Source: Pseudofrankia coriaricola (GTDB lineage: Bacteria > Actinomycetota > Actinomycetes > Frankiales > Frankiaceae). From it: a stretch of DNA of 45,170 nucleotides. A model generated the notes under the pieces. The model saw nothing but the letters and a program-made list of their open reading frames with translations, did no database searches and was not told the DNA's origin. Shown here piece by piece: positions 1-8,508 of this stretch. The DNA is taken from positions 1 to 45,170 of the forward strand of contig NZ_MBLO01000247.1 of the NCBI RefSeq assembly GCF_001854805.1, written 5' to 3'. The number at the start of each line of letters is the position of its first letter. Position 1 is the first letter of the stretch. The translations under genes were made by a program, and so were the position numbers.

Positions 1-606
1 TCCCGATCAAGCAACCTACTGACTACACTTCGGACAACACAGGCCAAAGTGCCAGGCTGTGCGCGTAGCGATCTTCGAGCACTCGCAAGTTCGGGTTAGG
101 TGTCGGGCCCGCGGCCAGTCGAGAACCCGACACGGCATGGCTGGGCCGCGGGAAGATCCTGCGCGCGCCGGCCACCATCAATGCGAACCCGTCGGCCCGG
201 ATCGGCGGCTGACGGGAGCGTCCTCGACGTGGCAGCCGAGCCGCTGTTTCGCCAACCTGATGCCCGGCTGAACCGACTCCGGAGGCGGCGGCAGGGATGG
301 CCGCCGTCACGTCGATGGTCGATCAGCGTGGCCGTCAGGCGCGCCCGAGGTCGGTCGTCGGCCTCGGCGATGTGATGAATGGGCGGGTTCCGGGACGGAC
401 GAGGAACGCATGGAGGGCGTATCGGGCCTCCTCGGCTCGTTGGCGGTCCTCGTCCACCCGTACTAATGTACGTGCCATCACTCTGGGCATATATGACGCC
501 GCTTTCGGCTGGATGGGTTGGAGGGAGGTTCGTCGCGGCGATACATTCCGGCTTACAGGACGATCCAGGCCGGGGTGGGTGGAAATGATCCCAGGCGGAG
601 AGGACG
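1..606. other. Left-edge spacer, no recognised gene
   Basis: No ORF here resembles a known family, and the overlapping ORFs on both strands have the Arg/Pro-rich composition of shadow frames in GC-rich DNA. The best small candidate is a 47-codon minus-strand ORF at 335-478 (begins MARTLVRVDEDRQ). It has a helix-like N-terminal half but no recognisable partner or good ribosome binding site. The last 100 bases must hold the promoter of the GGDEF gene. The region is otherwise featureless to me. Confidence 0.5.
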
Positions 607-3099
607 ATGTCGCGCGCGGAGATCACTCGAGCGGCTGCGACGGAGTGCGACGCACCGAACTGCGGCGCGGCCGTTTTCCGCCGAATAGTCTATGCCTGGG
701 CGGCAGCCACTCCCACAGTCATGCTCGCTTCCTTCATCCTTCCCTCGCGCGCCGCTGACCTGGTGGTCCGCGCCTGCGGCATGGCCGCTATAGCGTTCCA
801 GGGTGGGTGCGAGCTGTGGTCGGCACGGCGAGCGAAGGGCGGCGAGCGACGTTGGCGACTGCTCCTTCTCGCCGGATGGATAGCGGTGGCAGTCGGCCTG
901 GTCATCACGTCCGTCAGGGCGTTGTTCTCGGGCCAGGACCCGGTGCCACCCTTGTCGGGCACGGAGCCGGCGTATCTGGCGTTCATTCCAGCATCCGTTG
1001 TCGCGCTGCTGGCTTTTCCCACCGACCCAATCAGCCCAGAGGACGAGCCGGTGCGCAGAGCCGGTCAACGCGGCACCCACTGGCGGACTGTCACCGTCAT
1101 GGACGCGGTGCTCCTCGTCGGTTCGCTGAGCCTGCTCGGCTGGGTGGTCGTACTCCAGCCTCTGGTGCGTGCGCGAGCACCCGCACCAGCCAGTCTCGTG
1201 GTCCTGTTGGCGTTCGGCCTCGGATGTCTCCTGCTACTGATCACCGTCCTGCTCGTGGCGGCGTTCCGGCGCCCCCGCCAGAAGAATTCGTTCGCATTGC
1301 TCGGTGGCGGGCTGGCCTCCATCACCATACTTCTGCACGCGTCGCTCTACTTCATCGCGAGCGGCCAACCGGAGCCCCTGCAACTCGAGGCCGCCAATGC
1401 CATTGGCACTGTGATGATCGGGCTTGCCTGCATCGCGCCGCCACGGCCATCGACTGGCTCTGTGGTTGCCGCTGCCCCCCTAAGTCTCGAATCCGCTCCT
1501 GATGACGGCAGGGCCTCCTGGCGCGTCCGGCGGGCTGGCTGGCGGGCCGGACCCGGCGTACGCTGGGTGAGGATATTCCTCCCGTACATTCCGCTGTCCG
1601 CGCTGGGCGTGCTGGCGGGCTTTCAGATGTCAACCGGGGCGCGGGTCGAACCGATCGAAATATACGGCATCTTCGCGCTCGTGTTGCTCGTACTGATCCG
1701 GCAGATGCTGACTTTGGCGGACAACCAGAAGCTGCTGGACAGGGTTCAGCAGAGCCGTCGCCAGCTGCACCACCAGGCGCTCCATGACCCGCTGACCGGG
1801 CTGGCGAACCGCGTGCTGTTCGGTGACCGGGTGGAAGACGCGGTCGCTCGGCGAGCCCGCGGCCGGCTGGCACTGCTCTTCTGCGATCTCGATGACTTCA
1901 AGATTGTCAACGACACCTTGGGCCATCCGGCCGGGGACGAATTGCTGAGGATAACTGCTCGGCGGCTGCTTGATTGCGTACCGCCCTCGGACACGGTCGC
2001 CCGTCTCGGTGGCGACGAGTTCGCGGTTCTTTTGGCGGACGATGCCGCGGATGCCGAGGCGGTCGGCAAGAGGGTGGGCGCGGTGGTCCGGGCACCGTGC
2101 TTTCTCGCCGGGCAGCCGTGCGCCATTCACGCGAGCCTTGGCCTGACAGTCACCGTGCCGGGATCCTCGATCAGTGCCGAGGACCTGGTCCAGCAGGCAG
2201 ATCTCGCCATGTACGCAGCCAAGCGGCGGGGGAAAAACAGTCTGGTCGTCTACGATCCTGACATCTTCGCTCACGGCCGGTCGCCGACGGCGCAACTCGC
2301 GCTGTGCCAGTTGTTGCTGGGCGATCCCGCCGGCGGCGTCATCGATGTCCTCTATCAGCCGATCGTCGATCTGACCCACCATCACACGGTCGCGTTCCAG
2401 GCTTCAACGTGCTGGCACCATCCGACGCTCGGGTTGCTCACGGCAGAGCAGACGGTCGCGGTCGCGACCGGAGCGGGGCTAAGAGCACAGCTCGAACAGT
2501 TGATCCTCGGCCGCGCCTGCCACGATGTCGGCCACTACCGAAGGCAGACAGGGCAGAACGTCGCCGTCTGCGTCAGCGTTTCGGCGGCGAGGCCGGCTGG
2601 TGACTTACTGCCCGACGTCGAGGCGGCGCTGGTGGCCTCCCGGCTCCCCGCCCAGGCCTTGGTCCTCAAGATTTCGGACATGGAGTGCCTCGACGAGGAG
2701 GCCGCGCGCGGCCTGCGGACATGCGTCACACGTGGCCTGCGCCTCGCGCTGAACGGCATCGCCAGGAACCAGAACACCTTTCTGGTGCTCGACGAGCTGC
2801 CGATCCAGATACTCATGTTCGACAGCTCCTTCGCCGGCCGCCTAACAGGCAGCGCCAACCGGGCCGACCTGCTCCGCCGGGCACTGCTCACCCTCACCAA
2901 GGACCTCGGTCTCACGGTCGTCGCCACCGGCGTCCAGAACCGCGAGCAGGCACGCGCATTGGCGCGCAATGGCTGCCGCTTCGGACAAGGACAGTTCTTC
3001 GGACCGCCAGCCGCACTGCCTGGTCAGCCGCCGCCTCACCGCAATGGCGGCGCCGACGGCCGGGCTGGCTACGGAAACGGGAACGGGAACCAGCGGTAA
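607..3099 (+). CDS. Membrane GGDEF diguanylate cyclase with degenerate EAL domain
   Basis: 830 aa. The start ATG has a good Shine-Dalgarno (GGAGAGG, 597-603). Residues 1-375 contain roughly eight or nine hydrophobic segments (for example near 85-107, 160-186, 194-220, 228-252, 320-340 and 352-372), so the protein is polytopic. A GGDEF domain follows (about 385-545) with the intact motif RLGGDEF (GGDEF at 468-472), consistent with c-di-GMP synthesis. The RxxD inhibitory site is absent; PPSD stands there. The C-terminal part (about 575-815) aligns with EAL domains, but the signature reads QAS at 598-600. The later DDFG and AEGVE motifs read NGIA and ATGVQ, so phosphodiesterase activity is very unlikely. 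The role is inferred as a membrane-sensed c-di-GMP synthase whose EAL domain is structural, regulatory or decaying. The gene is monocistronic and convergent with the next one. Confidence 0.9.
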   Translation: MSRAEITRAAATECDAPNCGAAVFRRIVYAWAAATPTVMLASFILPSRAADLVVRACGMAAIAFQGGCELWSARRAKGGERRWRLLLLAGWIAVAVGLVITSVRALFSGQDPVPPLSGTEPAYLAFIPASVVALLAFPTDPISPEDEPVRRAGQRGTHWRTVTVMDAVLLVGSLSLLGWVVVLQPLVRARAPAPASLVVLLAFGLGCLLLLITVLLVAAFRRPRQKNSFALLGGGLASITILLHASLYFIASGQPEPLQLEAANAIGTVMIGLACIAPPRPSTGSVVAAAPLSLESAPDDGRASWRVRRAGWRAGPGVRWVRIFLPYIPLSALGVLAGFQMSTGARVEPIEIYGIFALVLLVLIRQMLTLADNQKLLDRVQQSRRQLHHQALHDPLTGLANRVLFGDRVEDAVARRARGRLALLFCDLDDFKIVNDTLGHPAGDELLRITARRLLDCVPPSDTVARLGGDEFAVLLADDAADAEAVGKRVGAVVRAPCFLAGQPCAIHASLGLTVTVPGSSISAEDLVQQADLAMYAAKRRGKNSLVVYDPDIFAHGRSPTAQLALCQLLLGDPAGGVIDVLYQPIVDLTHHHTVAFQASTCWHHPTLGLLTAEQTVAVATGAGLRAQLEQLILGRACHDVGHYRRQTGQNVAVCVSVSAARPAGDLLPDVEAALVASRLPAQALVLKISDMECLDEEAARGLRTCVTRGLRLALNGIARNQNTFLVLDELPIQILMFDSSFAGRLTGSANRADLLRRALLTLTKDLGLTVVATGVQNREQARALARNGCRFGQGQFFGPPAALPGQPPPHRNGGADGRAGYGNGNGNQR

Positions 3100-3177
3100 G
3101 GAGTCAAACTCGGCCAGTTAGGGTCCCGCGGGTCGCACCTCAATTCGGACCGAACCGTCGCCAAAAGTGATGTTCTC

Positions 3178-3208
3178 GTGACCAGGGTTCGGCGCACTTC
3201 TTCGACAC
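3178..3208. repeat. Dispersed repeat, copy 1
   Basis: The core TGACCAGGGTTCGGCGCA followed by YTTCTKCGAC occurs here and again at 8250-8277, about 25 of 27 positions identical. This copy lies between two convergent genes and lacks the right arm that makes copy 2 a hairpin. The origin is unknown; it could be a relic of a small palindromic element. Confidence 0.5.
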
Positions 3209-3316
3209 TGTGTACTACCCGATCTTGGAAGCGACGGTCGGGCGGCTGTACGCGCTGTACGTCCACGGCAACAGCGACACGACCGGCGCGGTCCGCGGCG
3301 TAGGGACCATCAGATG

Positions 3317-5383
3317 TCAGCCCGCTGGCAGGAATCGGTTGTCGGTGAGGAGCGCGCGCACGCTGGCGGTGTCGGGGTGCGCCTCTCCGAGAACGCGTGT
3401 GGCGCGGGCGTACAGCTCGGTCAGCAGCGGCGTGGCGGACTCCAGGTCGCCCTGCGCGAGCATCGCGGACCCGAGGAACGTGGCGGCGCGGATGGTGTGG
3501 GGGTGCGCGTCTCCGAGGACTCGGTGGCCGTGGTCGAGTACTTCCTGGAACCAGCGGCGGGCCTCGTCGTACTCGCCGTCGTACCAGCACACCGCGGCGA
3601 CGTTGGCGGTCGCGGAGATCACATGCCGGTGGTCGTCGCCGAACTCGGCGCGCAGGCGGGCGAGGTGCTTCAGGCCGATCCGCCGGTCGCCGTCGGCGCC
3701 GTGGGTGTGGGCCGCGGCGGCGAGGCCTCGGGCCGCGGCGTGGTCGCCCTGCGCCCACAGCGTCGCGGAGACGTTGAGCGCCGCCAGGGCCGTGTCGAGG
3801 TGGGCCGGACCGAGCGCCGCGGTCCACCGGGTGAACGCCAGCTCGGCGAGCCGGCGGCTGTCCGGGTTGTCGCCAGCGGCGCGCAGCGCCCAGGCCAGCC
3901 ACAGGACGAGGTCGCGGGCGCCGGTCACCTCGCTGTCCACTAGGCCGGACGCGAGCACATGCGGATAGAGGTCGGCGACGTGCGACCAGTCCGGTAGCGC
4001 GGCGGCCGGCCGGGCGTGGTGGGCCGCGACCAGGAGTTGGTGGACGGCCCGGCGCATCGCCGGCCGTAGCGCCGCGGGAGTCGCGTCCCGCAGCACGGCG
4101 CGTACGAGGCGGTGCATCGTGAGCGTGTCATCGCCGCGGCTCACCAGTGACGCCACGAAGATCTGACCCTCGAGTTCCCGCAGCACGGCGACGTCTTTCG
4201 CGAGCTCGGCGAGTGGCTCTGGCAGAAGCCTGGCCACGCCAGGATGGAACCAGGCGATGGGGATGGGCGCCGAGCCGAACCATGCCCATAGCTGGAGCAG
4301 GCGTTCCATCGCGGGGTTGTCGGCGGCGTTGATCGCCAGGGTCCAGGTCGCGGCGACGGGTACCTGGTCGGGCGGGGCCCCGCGGTGCATCATGTCGACG
4401 ACGTTCCGGCTCAGTAGATCCAGGTAGTCGCCGGGAGTGATCCCGGTGTTCGCGATCCACGTCCCGGCCTGGTGCAACGCCAGCGGCAGGCAGCCCAGCG
4501 CGTCCGCGATCCGGCTGGCGGCCGCGTCGGTCAGCAGGCCCGCCTGGGCGTGCAGGAGGCGGACCGCGTCTGTCGTCGGAAGCTCAGTGACGGGCAGCGT
4601 CGTGGCCATCGGCCAGTCCCGGCGTCGGGACGTGACCAGTACGTGCCCTCCCGGAGCGCGCGCGGCGGCACCCAGCAGACCATGGATGTCGCCCGGCAGA
4701 TGAGCATTGTCCAGGATGACCAGCCAGCGGGGAAACCGCCGCCCGCCGCCGAGAACGGTGACGGCGCGTTGGGCAGACCGTTCGGCGTCGCCGACGACCG
4801 CGACCTCCATCTCGTCGGCGAGGATCGCCAGAGCGGCCGTGGAGGTCACTGGGTCCTCCGCGGGCACCCACCACACCAGGTCGTAGGCGGCGCTGTACCG
4901 GTAGGCGTACTCGATCGCGAGACTGCTCTTCCCGACGCCGCCGAGTCCGCACAGCACCTGGCGGGAACCTGTCTCGCCACGTAGGCCGGCATGTAGCGCG
5001 GCCAGTTCCCGGTCCCGGCCGATGAAGCGCGGGTTCCTGGGCGACGGGACGCGCCACACCTGCTCCGTGCCCGCAGGACGCCGCGGCGCCGACGCGCCCG
5101 TGCTGGACGTGTCTCGGGCCGCCCAATAGCGCCCCGTCCAGGCGTCCTCATCCTCGCCACAGGCGCGTACGAGGGCCCGCACGACCTGCTCGGAGGGCCA
5201 GCTCTTTCCGCGTAACGCCTTGCTGATGACCGGAGCGGAGTAGCCGCTGGCGGTCGCAAGCAGCTCCCGCTTCTGGAAGCCAGCCCGCCGCGTCAGCTCG
5301 CGCAGCTCGGCGATGAAGGCCCGCAGTGGCGGCGTGGCCTCAGCGGCGATCGCCTCCGGTGGACGTCCTGCCCGTCTCTCCAT
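3317..5383 (-). CDS. HTH-NB-ARC-TPR STAND ATPase
   Basis: 688 aa from the ATG at 5383 (MERRAGRPP). An in-frame ATG at 5557 exists, but its extra 58 residues look non-coding and the HTH domain begins just after 5383. Residues about 15-75 form an XRE-type helix-turn-helix. An NB-ARC NTPase follows, with Walker A GLGGVGKS at 146-153 and Walker B WLVILD ending at D225. A C-terminal solenoid contains tetratricopeptide repeats; H(L/P)(D/H)T motifs recur near the end, as in the kinesin-light-chain TPR type. Such proteins are common in actinobacteria and act as ATP-dependent switches in transcription or conflict signalling. The ligand and target are unknown. No effector domain such as TIR or a protease is fused, so a regulator is the likelier reading. 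Confidence 0.85.
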   Translation of the reverse strand: MERRAGRPPEAIAAEATPPLRAFIAELRELTRRAGFQKRELLATASGYSAPVISKALRGKSWPSEQVVRALVRACGEDEDAWTGRYWAARDTSSTGASAPRRPAGTEQVWRVPSPRNPRFIGRDRELAALHAGLRGETGSRQVLCGLGGVGKSSLAIEYAYRYSAAYDLVWWVPAEDPVTSTAALAILADEMEVAVVGDAERSAQRAVTVLGGGRRFPRWLVILDNAHLPGDIHGLLGAAARAPGGHVLVTSRRRDWPMATTLPVTELPTTDAVRLLHAQAGLLTDAAASRIADALGCLPLALHQAGTWIANTGITPGDYLDLLSRNVVDMMHRGAPPDQVPVAATWTLAINAADNPAMERLLQLWAWFGSAPIPIAWFHPGVARLLPEPLAELAKDVAVLRELEGQIFVASLVSRGDDTLTMHRLVRAVLRDATPAALRPAMRRAVHQLLVAAHHARPAAALPDWSHVADLYPHVLASGLVDSEVTGARDLVLWLAWALRAAGDNPDSRRLAELAFTRWTAALGPAHLDTALAALNVSATLWAQGDHAAARGLAAAAHTHGADGDRRIGLKHLARLRAEFGDDHRHVISATANVAAVCWYDGEYDEARRWFQEVLDHGHRVLGDAHPHTIRAATFLGSAMLAQGDLESATPLLTELYARATRVLGEAHPDTASVRALLTDNRFLPAG

Positions 5384-5794
5384 GTACTGACCGTGTCCCC
5401 CGACTGTGCGCGGCCGGGTGACCGCGCGCCGCACGTGTACAGCCGCGATCTTACGGCCCACGGCGGCCGGCCGGCTGGAAACAACGAAAGAAAGCGCCGA
5501 GAAGGAAACAACGAAAGAACCAGATCCGGTGTTCACCGCCTTGTCTGGCTGGAACACTCCACTCGTGGCCGGTCACCCAAGGTCCGTCATTCCCGGGCCG
5601 CATCGGGGGATGGGTGGCCGGCCTCCACCGCAAGCACAGGCCGGTGGGAAGGGCGGCTGGAAATCCGGCCGACCGCAGTAGGACCATTCGCTTCTGGCGC
5701 CCGCGACGGGCAGCGAATTCGTCGAGACCGTCCAAATCGCGATAGGCGATGGTGCTCGATGCCGGCGGGCTGAGCCTGGTTCGTCCCGCGTCGC
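5384..5794. other. Leader region of the STAND gene
   Basis: There is no convincing gene in this 411-bp stretch between the start of the NB-ARC gene and the stop of the aldo/keto reductase, both on the minus strand. It is locally richer in A and contains the 16-bp direct repeat described separately. It probably holds the promoter of the NB-ARC gene. Confidence 0.5.
5477..5519. repeat. Two exact 16-bp direct repeats, period 27
   Basis: GGAAACAACGAAAGAA occurs at 5477-5492 and again exactly at 5504-5519. The repeats are A-rich in a GC-rich genome and lie about 95-140 bases upstream of the NB-ARC start codon. The spacing, about 2.5 helical turns, and the position suggest a double protein-binding site, possibly for the HTH of that protein itself. 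This function is inferred. Confidence 0.6.
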
Positions 5795-6856
5795 CTATCG
5801 GGCGCCGTGGGGCTGCGAATCTAGATCGGCGGCGCCGAGGACCCATGGCGAGGTCTGGTCGATGAACTCGGTCGGGAAGCCTGGCGAGAATCCGGTGGCA
5901 CTGTCGAGCCGGGCGACGAGATCGGGTGTCAGAGTGACGTCGAGCGCGCCGAGGTTGTCACGGAGCTGATCGACTCGGCGCGCGCCCAGGATGGGAAGGA
6001 TCGCCGCGGAACGGCAGGTGGTCCAGGCGATCGCGACCTGCGACGGGGTGACACCGAGCTCGTCGGCGACCTCGCGCACGGTTCGGGCGACGGCGAGGTC
6101 GAGCTCGGTCAGTGACGCGGCACTCAGACGCGTCGGGGCCGGACCGCCCGCTTGGTCCTTGCTGGTCCCGGCCGTCGAGGGACCGGCCGGTGGGATGTAT
6201 TTTCCGGACAGGACGCCCCCACCCAACGGGCTCCAGGCGGTGACCCCTAGGCCGAGTGACTGTGCCATGGGCAGCAGCTCCCGCTCGATGTCGCGGTTGA
6301 GCAGACTATAGGGCACCTGCAGGCCCACGAACTGGCTCCAGCCGCGCCAGTCGGCGAGCGTGTTGGCACGGGCGACGACCCAGGCGGGGGCGTCGGAGAT
6401 GCCGATGTAGAGGATCTTGCCTGCCCTTATCGCGTCGTCGAGGGCACGCATCGTCTCCTCGATCGGGGTGAAGCGGTCCCACATGTGGACCCAGTACACG
6501 TCGATGTGGTCGGTGCGCAGCCGCCGGAGGCTGGTCTCGAGAGACGCACGCAGGTTCTTGCGGGCATTGCCGGCGGCGTTCGGGTCGGCGCGGTCGCGGG
6601 AGACGGTGTACTTGGTGCCCAGGACGAAGGACTCGCGGCGGCCGGTAAGCAGCTCGCCGAGGATCTCCTCGCTGGCGCCGTCGCGGTAGTTGATCGCGGT
6701 GTCGAGCGTGTTGCCGCCGGCCTCGGCGAAGGCGTCGAGGATGCGGCGGCACTCCTCCAGTGGGGCGCCGACCCCGCCCTGCTCACCAAAGGTCATCGCG
6801 CCGAGGATCAGCTCGGAGACCCGCAGCCCGCTGGCGCCCAACGTCCGGTATCTCAT
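5795..6856 (-). CDS. Aldo/keto reductase
   Basis: 353 aa, full length for a voltage-gated-K-channel-beta/YghZ-like aldo/keto reductase. The catalytic tetrad is visible: D52 and Y57 in LDTAINY, K82 in LGTKY, and H124 in YWVHMWD. The C-terminal LGARRVDQL segment is the NADPH-binding region of the family. It should reduce aldehydes or ketones with NADPH in the cytosol. The ATG overlaps the stop of the upstream VOC gene by 4 bases (ATGA), so the two are translationally coupled. A TetR gene diverges from the operon and is the likely regulator. The substrate is unknown. Confidence 0.92.
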   Translation of the reverse strand: MRYRTLGASGLRVSELILGAMTFGEQGGVGAPLEECRRILDAFAEAGGNTLDTAINYRDGASEEILGELLTGRRESFVLGTKYTVSRDRADPNAAGNARKNLRASLETSLRRLRTDHIDVYWVHMWDRFTPIEETMRALDDAIRAGKILYIGISDAPAWVVARANTLADWRGWSQFVGLQVPYSLLNRDIERELLPMAQSLGLGVTAWSPLGGGVLSGKYIPPAGPSTAGTSKDQAGGPAPTRLSAASLTELDLAVARTVREVADELGVTPSQVAIAWTTCRSAAILPILGARRVDQLRDNLGALDVTLTPDLVARLDSATGFSPGFPTEFIDQTSPWVLGAADLDSQPHGAR

Positions 6857-7293
6857 GACGACCCGCTGACGATCCGGGCGAGCTCGCGAGAGATCTCGTC
6901 GTCGGGCACGTCCCGGACGTGGGTGTCGAGAGCCCAGCGATGACCGGACGGGTCGAGGAACTGTCCGGTGCGATCGCCCCAGACCGCGTCGTGCACTGGC
7001 TCGAAGACCGCCGCGCCCGCGGCCACGGCGCGCTGGAAGGCCGCGTCGACATCGGGAACGGCCAGGTGCAGTGCGGCGGGCGTGCCCCCAAGGTCCTTCG
7101 GGGCGCGGATCTTGGCCTCGGGCATCTCGGCGGCGACCGCCAGCACCGTGTCGCCGAGCCGCAGCTCGACCATGAGGGCTCGCCCGTCCGGGAGCGTCAG
7201 CCGCCTGATCTCCTGAGCGCCCAGTGCCCGCTCATACCACGCCGCGTCGCTGTCGGTATCGGCTACCACGAGGTGTATCGCGATGGCGGTCAT
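6853..7293 (-). CDS. VOC family protein (PhnB/glyoxalase-like)
   Basis: 146 aa from the ATG at 7293 (MTAIAIHLVV). An upstream in-frame start at 7386 adds sequence unlike the family. It has one vicinal-oxygen-chelate unit in two beta-alpha-beta-beta-beta halves: residues 1-60 with YERALGAQE, and 70-135 ending in QFLDPSGHRWAL, the typical PhnB-like C-terminal strand. Members bind a metal and act in detoxification or antibiotic sequestration; which one applies here cannot be told. It is first gene of an operon with the aldo/keto reductase and divergent from a TetR regulator. Confidence 0.85.
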   Translation of the reverse strand: MTAIAIHLVVADTDSDAAWYERALGAQEIRRLTLPDGRALMVELRLGDTVLAVAAEMPEAKIRAPKDLGGTPAALHLAVPDVDAAFQRAVAAGAAVFEPVHDAVWGDRTGQFLDPSGHRWALDTHVRDVPDDEISRELARIVSGSS

Positions 7294-7406
7294 GCGGCGA
7301 CCATACACCCAGTCTGGACTACCCGTCTGGTCGGGCGGATCGTTGTGCGCTGCCAGGCACGGCCCGGACACCTGGTACCTGAGCAAGTAGCCAGGCCAAG
7401 GTGCCC

Positions 7407-7421
7407 TAACGTGAGAGGATG
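7407..7421 (+). promoter_or_regulatory. Possible leaderless promoter of the TetR gene
   Basis: TAACGT (7407-7412) fits the actinobacterial -10 pattern TANNNT and ends 6 bases before the ATG at 7419. That is the spacing expected if transcription starts on the A of the start codon. GAGAGG abuts the ATG and is too close to act as a Shine-Dalgarno, which supports leaderless translation. No clear -35 box is seen. Confidence 0.4.
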
Positions 7422-8117
7422 ACGCCGTCCCACACTGCGGAATCGGCCCGCCGGTCGGCGGGGGACCCGCCTCCCGCGGAGCTGAGGTCGCGTCTGCTTG
7501 GCGCGCTGGAGGGGTTGCTTGCGCACCGCGCGTTCGACGCGGTCAGCGTCATCGACATCATTCGTGCCGCCGGCGTGTCGAAGGCCAGCTTCTACTTCTA
7601 TTTCGCCAGCAAGCAGGCCGTGCTCGCCGAGCTCGTCCGCCAGGCGGTACGGCGCGGGCATGAGGCCGCGGACCCGTGGGTGAGCCCAGACGCGGCCGGA
7701 CCGTCGGATCCGGTGGAGGGCCTGCGCCAGGGCGTCACGGATGGCGCGCGGCTGTGGCGAGAAAACGCCGGCGTGCTGAAAGCGATCGTCGAGAGCTGGG
7801 GATCCGACGACGGGTTGCGTGCGCTGTGGCTCGACCAGATGAACAGCTTCACTGACGCCGCGGTCACCCGCATCGAGGCTGACCCCGAGGCGCTCCGGCA
7901 CCTCGGCGGCGTGGACGTCCAGGCCACTGCGGCGGGCCTCACCTGGCTCGGCGAACGGTTGTACTATCTCGCCGCCGCCGGGGTCCCGCCTTTCGACGAC
8001 CAGACGGTCCTGATCGACACGCTGACCAACGCCTGGACCGCCACGCTGTACGGGAGGCGAGCCGCCGACGGTAGGCCGGCGGGCGGGGCGATTGTCGACG
8101 GGCACGAGGGTAGGTGA
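7419..8117 (+). CDS. TetR family transcriptional regulator
   Basis: 232 aa. The N-terminal DNA-binding domain lies at about 22-70 with the TetR recognition region AAGVSKASFYFYFASKQAVL. The remainder is a helical ligand-binding domain without an assignable ligand. It sits 125 bases from and divergent to the VOC-aldo/keto reductase operon, the classical layout for a local repressor, and probably controls that operon and itself. I saw no clean palindrome in the shared intergenic region. Confidence 0.9.
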   Translation: MTPSHTAESARRSAGDPPPAELRSRLLGALEGLLAHRAFDAVSVIDIIRAAGVSKASFYFYFASKQAVLAELVRQAVRRGHEAADPWVSPDAAGPSDPVEGLRQGVTDGARLWRENAGVLKAIVESWGSDDGLRALWLDQMNSFTDAAVTRIEADPEALRHLGGVDVQATAAGLTWLGERLYYLAAAGVPPFDDQTVLIDTLTNAWTATLYGRRAADGRPAGGAIVDGHEGR

Positions 8118-8253
8118 CGGAGGCCTTCCGAATACCTCGGCGGGAGCAGCTGGGCAATAAGGCCGGATACGCGGATGCGGCCGCCTGGGGTCACGGCTGT
8201 CGAGGCTGCGACGGGCCTGGCTGGCGTGTCGCGGATGGTAGCTCCGTCATGAC

Positions 8254-8297
8254 CAGGGTTCGGCGCATTTCTGCGACCAGAAGTAGTGCGAACCCTG
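8254..8297. repeat. Nested palindrome containing dispersed repeat copy 2
   Basis: Perfect 9-bp arms CAGGGTTCG (8254-8262) and CGAACCCTG (8289-8297) enclose an inner perfect hairpin TTCTG-CGAC-CAGAA. The left half matches the 3178-3208 repeat. A folded element with a partial copy elsewhere resembles REP/MITE-type sequences; a terminator is the alternative. Confidence 0.6.
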
Positions 8298-8355
8298 TGG
8301 CCGAGATGCGCGGAACGTAACTATCCGCGCCCGCGGGCAAGACCGCCCCTGACCG

Positions 8356-8411
8356 GATCTTCACGGCGACCGCCAGCCCGGCGATCCGGGGTGGCGGTCG
8401 CCGTGAAGATC
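8356..8411. terminator. Very strong 20-bp inverted repeat
   Basis: Two perfectly complementary 20-base arms (8356-8375 and 8392-8411, beginning GATCTTCACGG) flank a 16-base loop. The loop can itself pair CCCGG with CCGGG around CGAT, giving a stem of about 25 bp. There is no T-tract, as is common in high-GC actinobacteria. It probably terminates the TetR transcript or insulates the MFS gene. Its exceptional length also allows a mobile-element origin. Confidence 0.6.
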
Positions 8412-8508
8412 TGTGCCGGGAGGCTGGACCAAGCTGGCCGATTTCCGCCAGCGCCTGGTCGGGCATGGAGATGAGCATGGGCCGGTGGCTGACGAGGACC
8501 GGATCCCC

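Larger units (their letters stand above)
8118..8508. other. Spacer with two strong hairpins
   Basis: No gene is recognised between the TetR stop and the MFS start. The stretch carries two inverted-repeat structures (8254-8297 and 8356-8411, listed separately) and the second copy of the dispersed repeat seen at 3178. The hairpins may end the TetR transcript. Confidence 0.6.

Noticed and set aside
3317-5383. STAND protein as an Avs/FxsT-type defence system
   Set aside because: No nuclease, protease, TIR or other effector domain is fused and no defence gene is adjacent; a regulator is the simpler reading.
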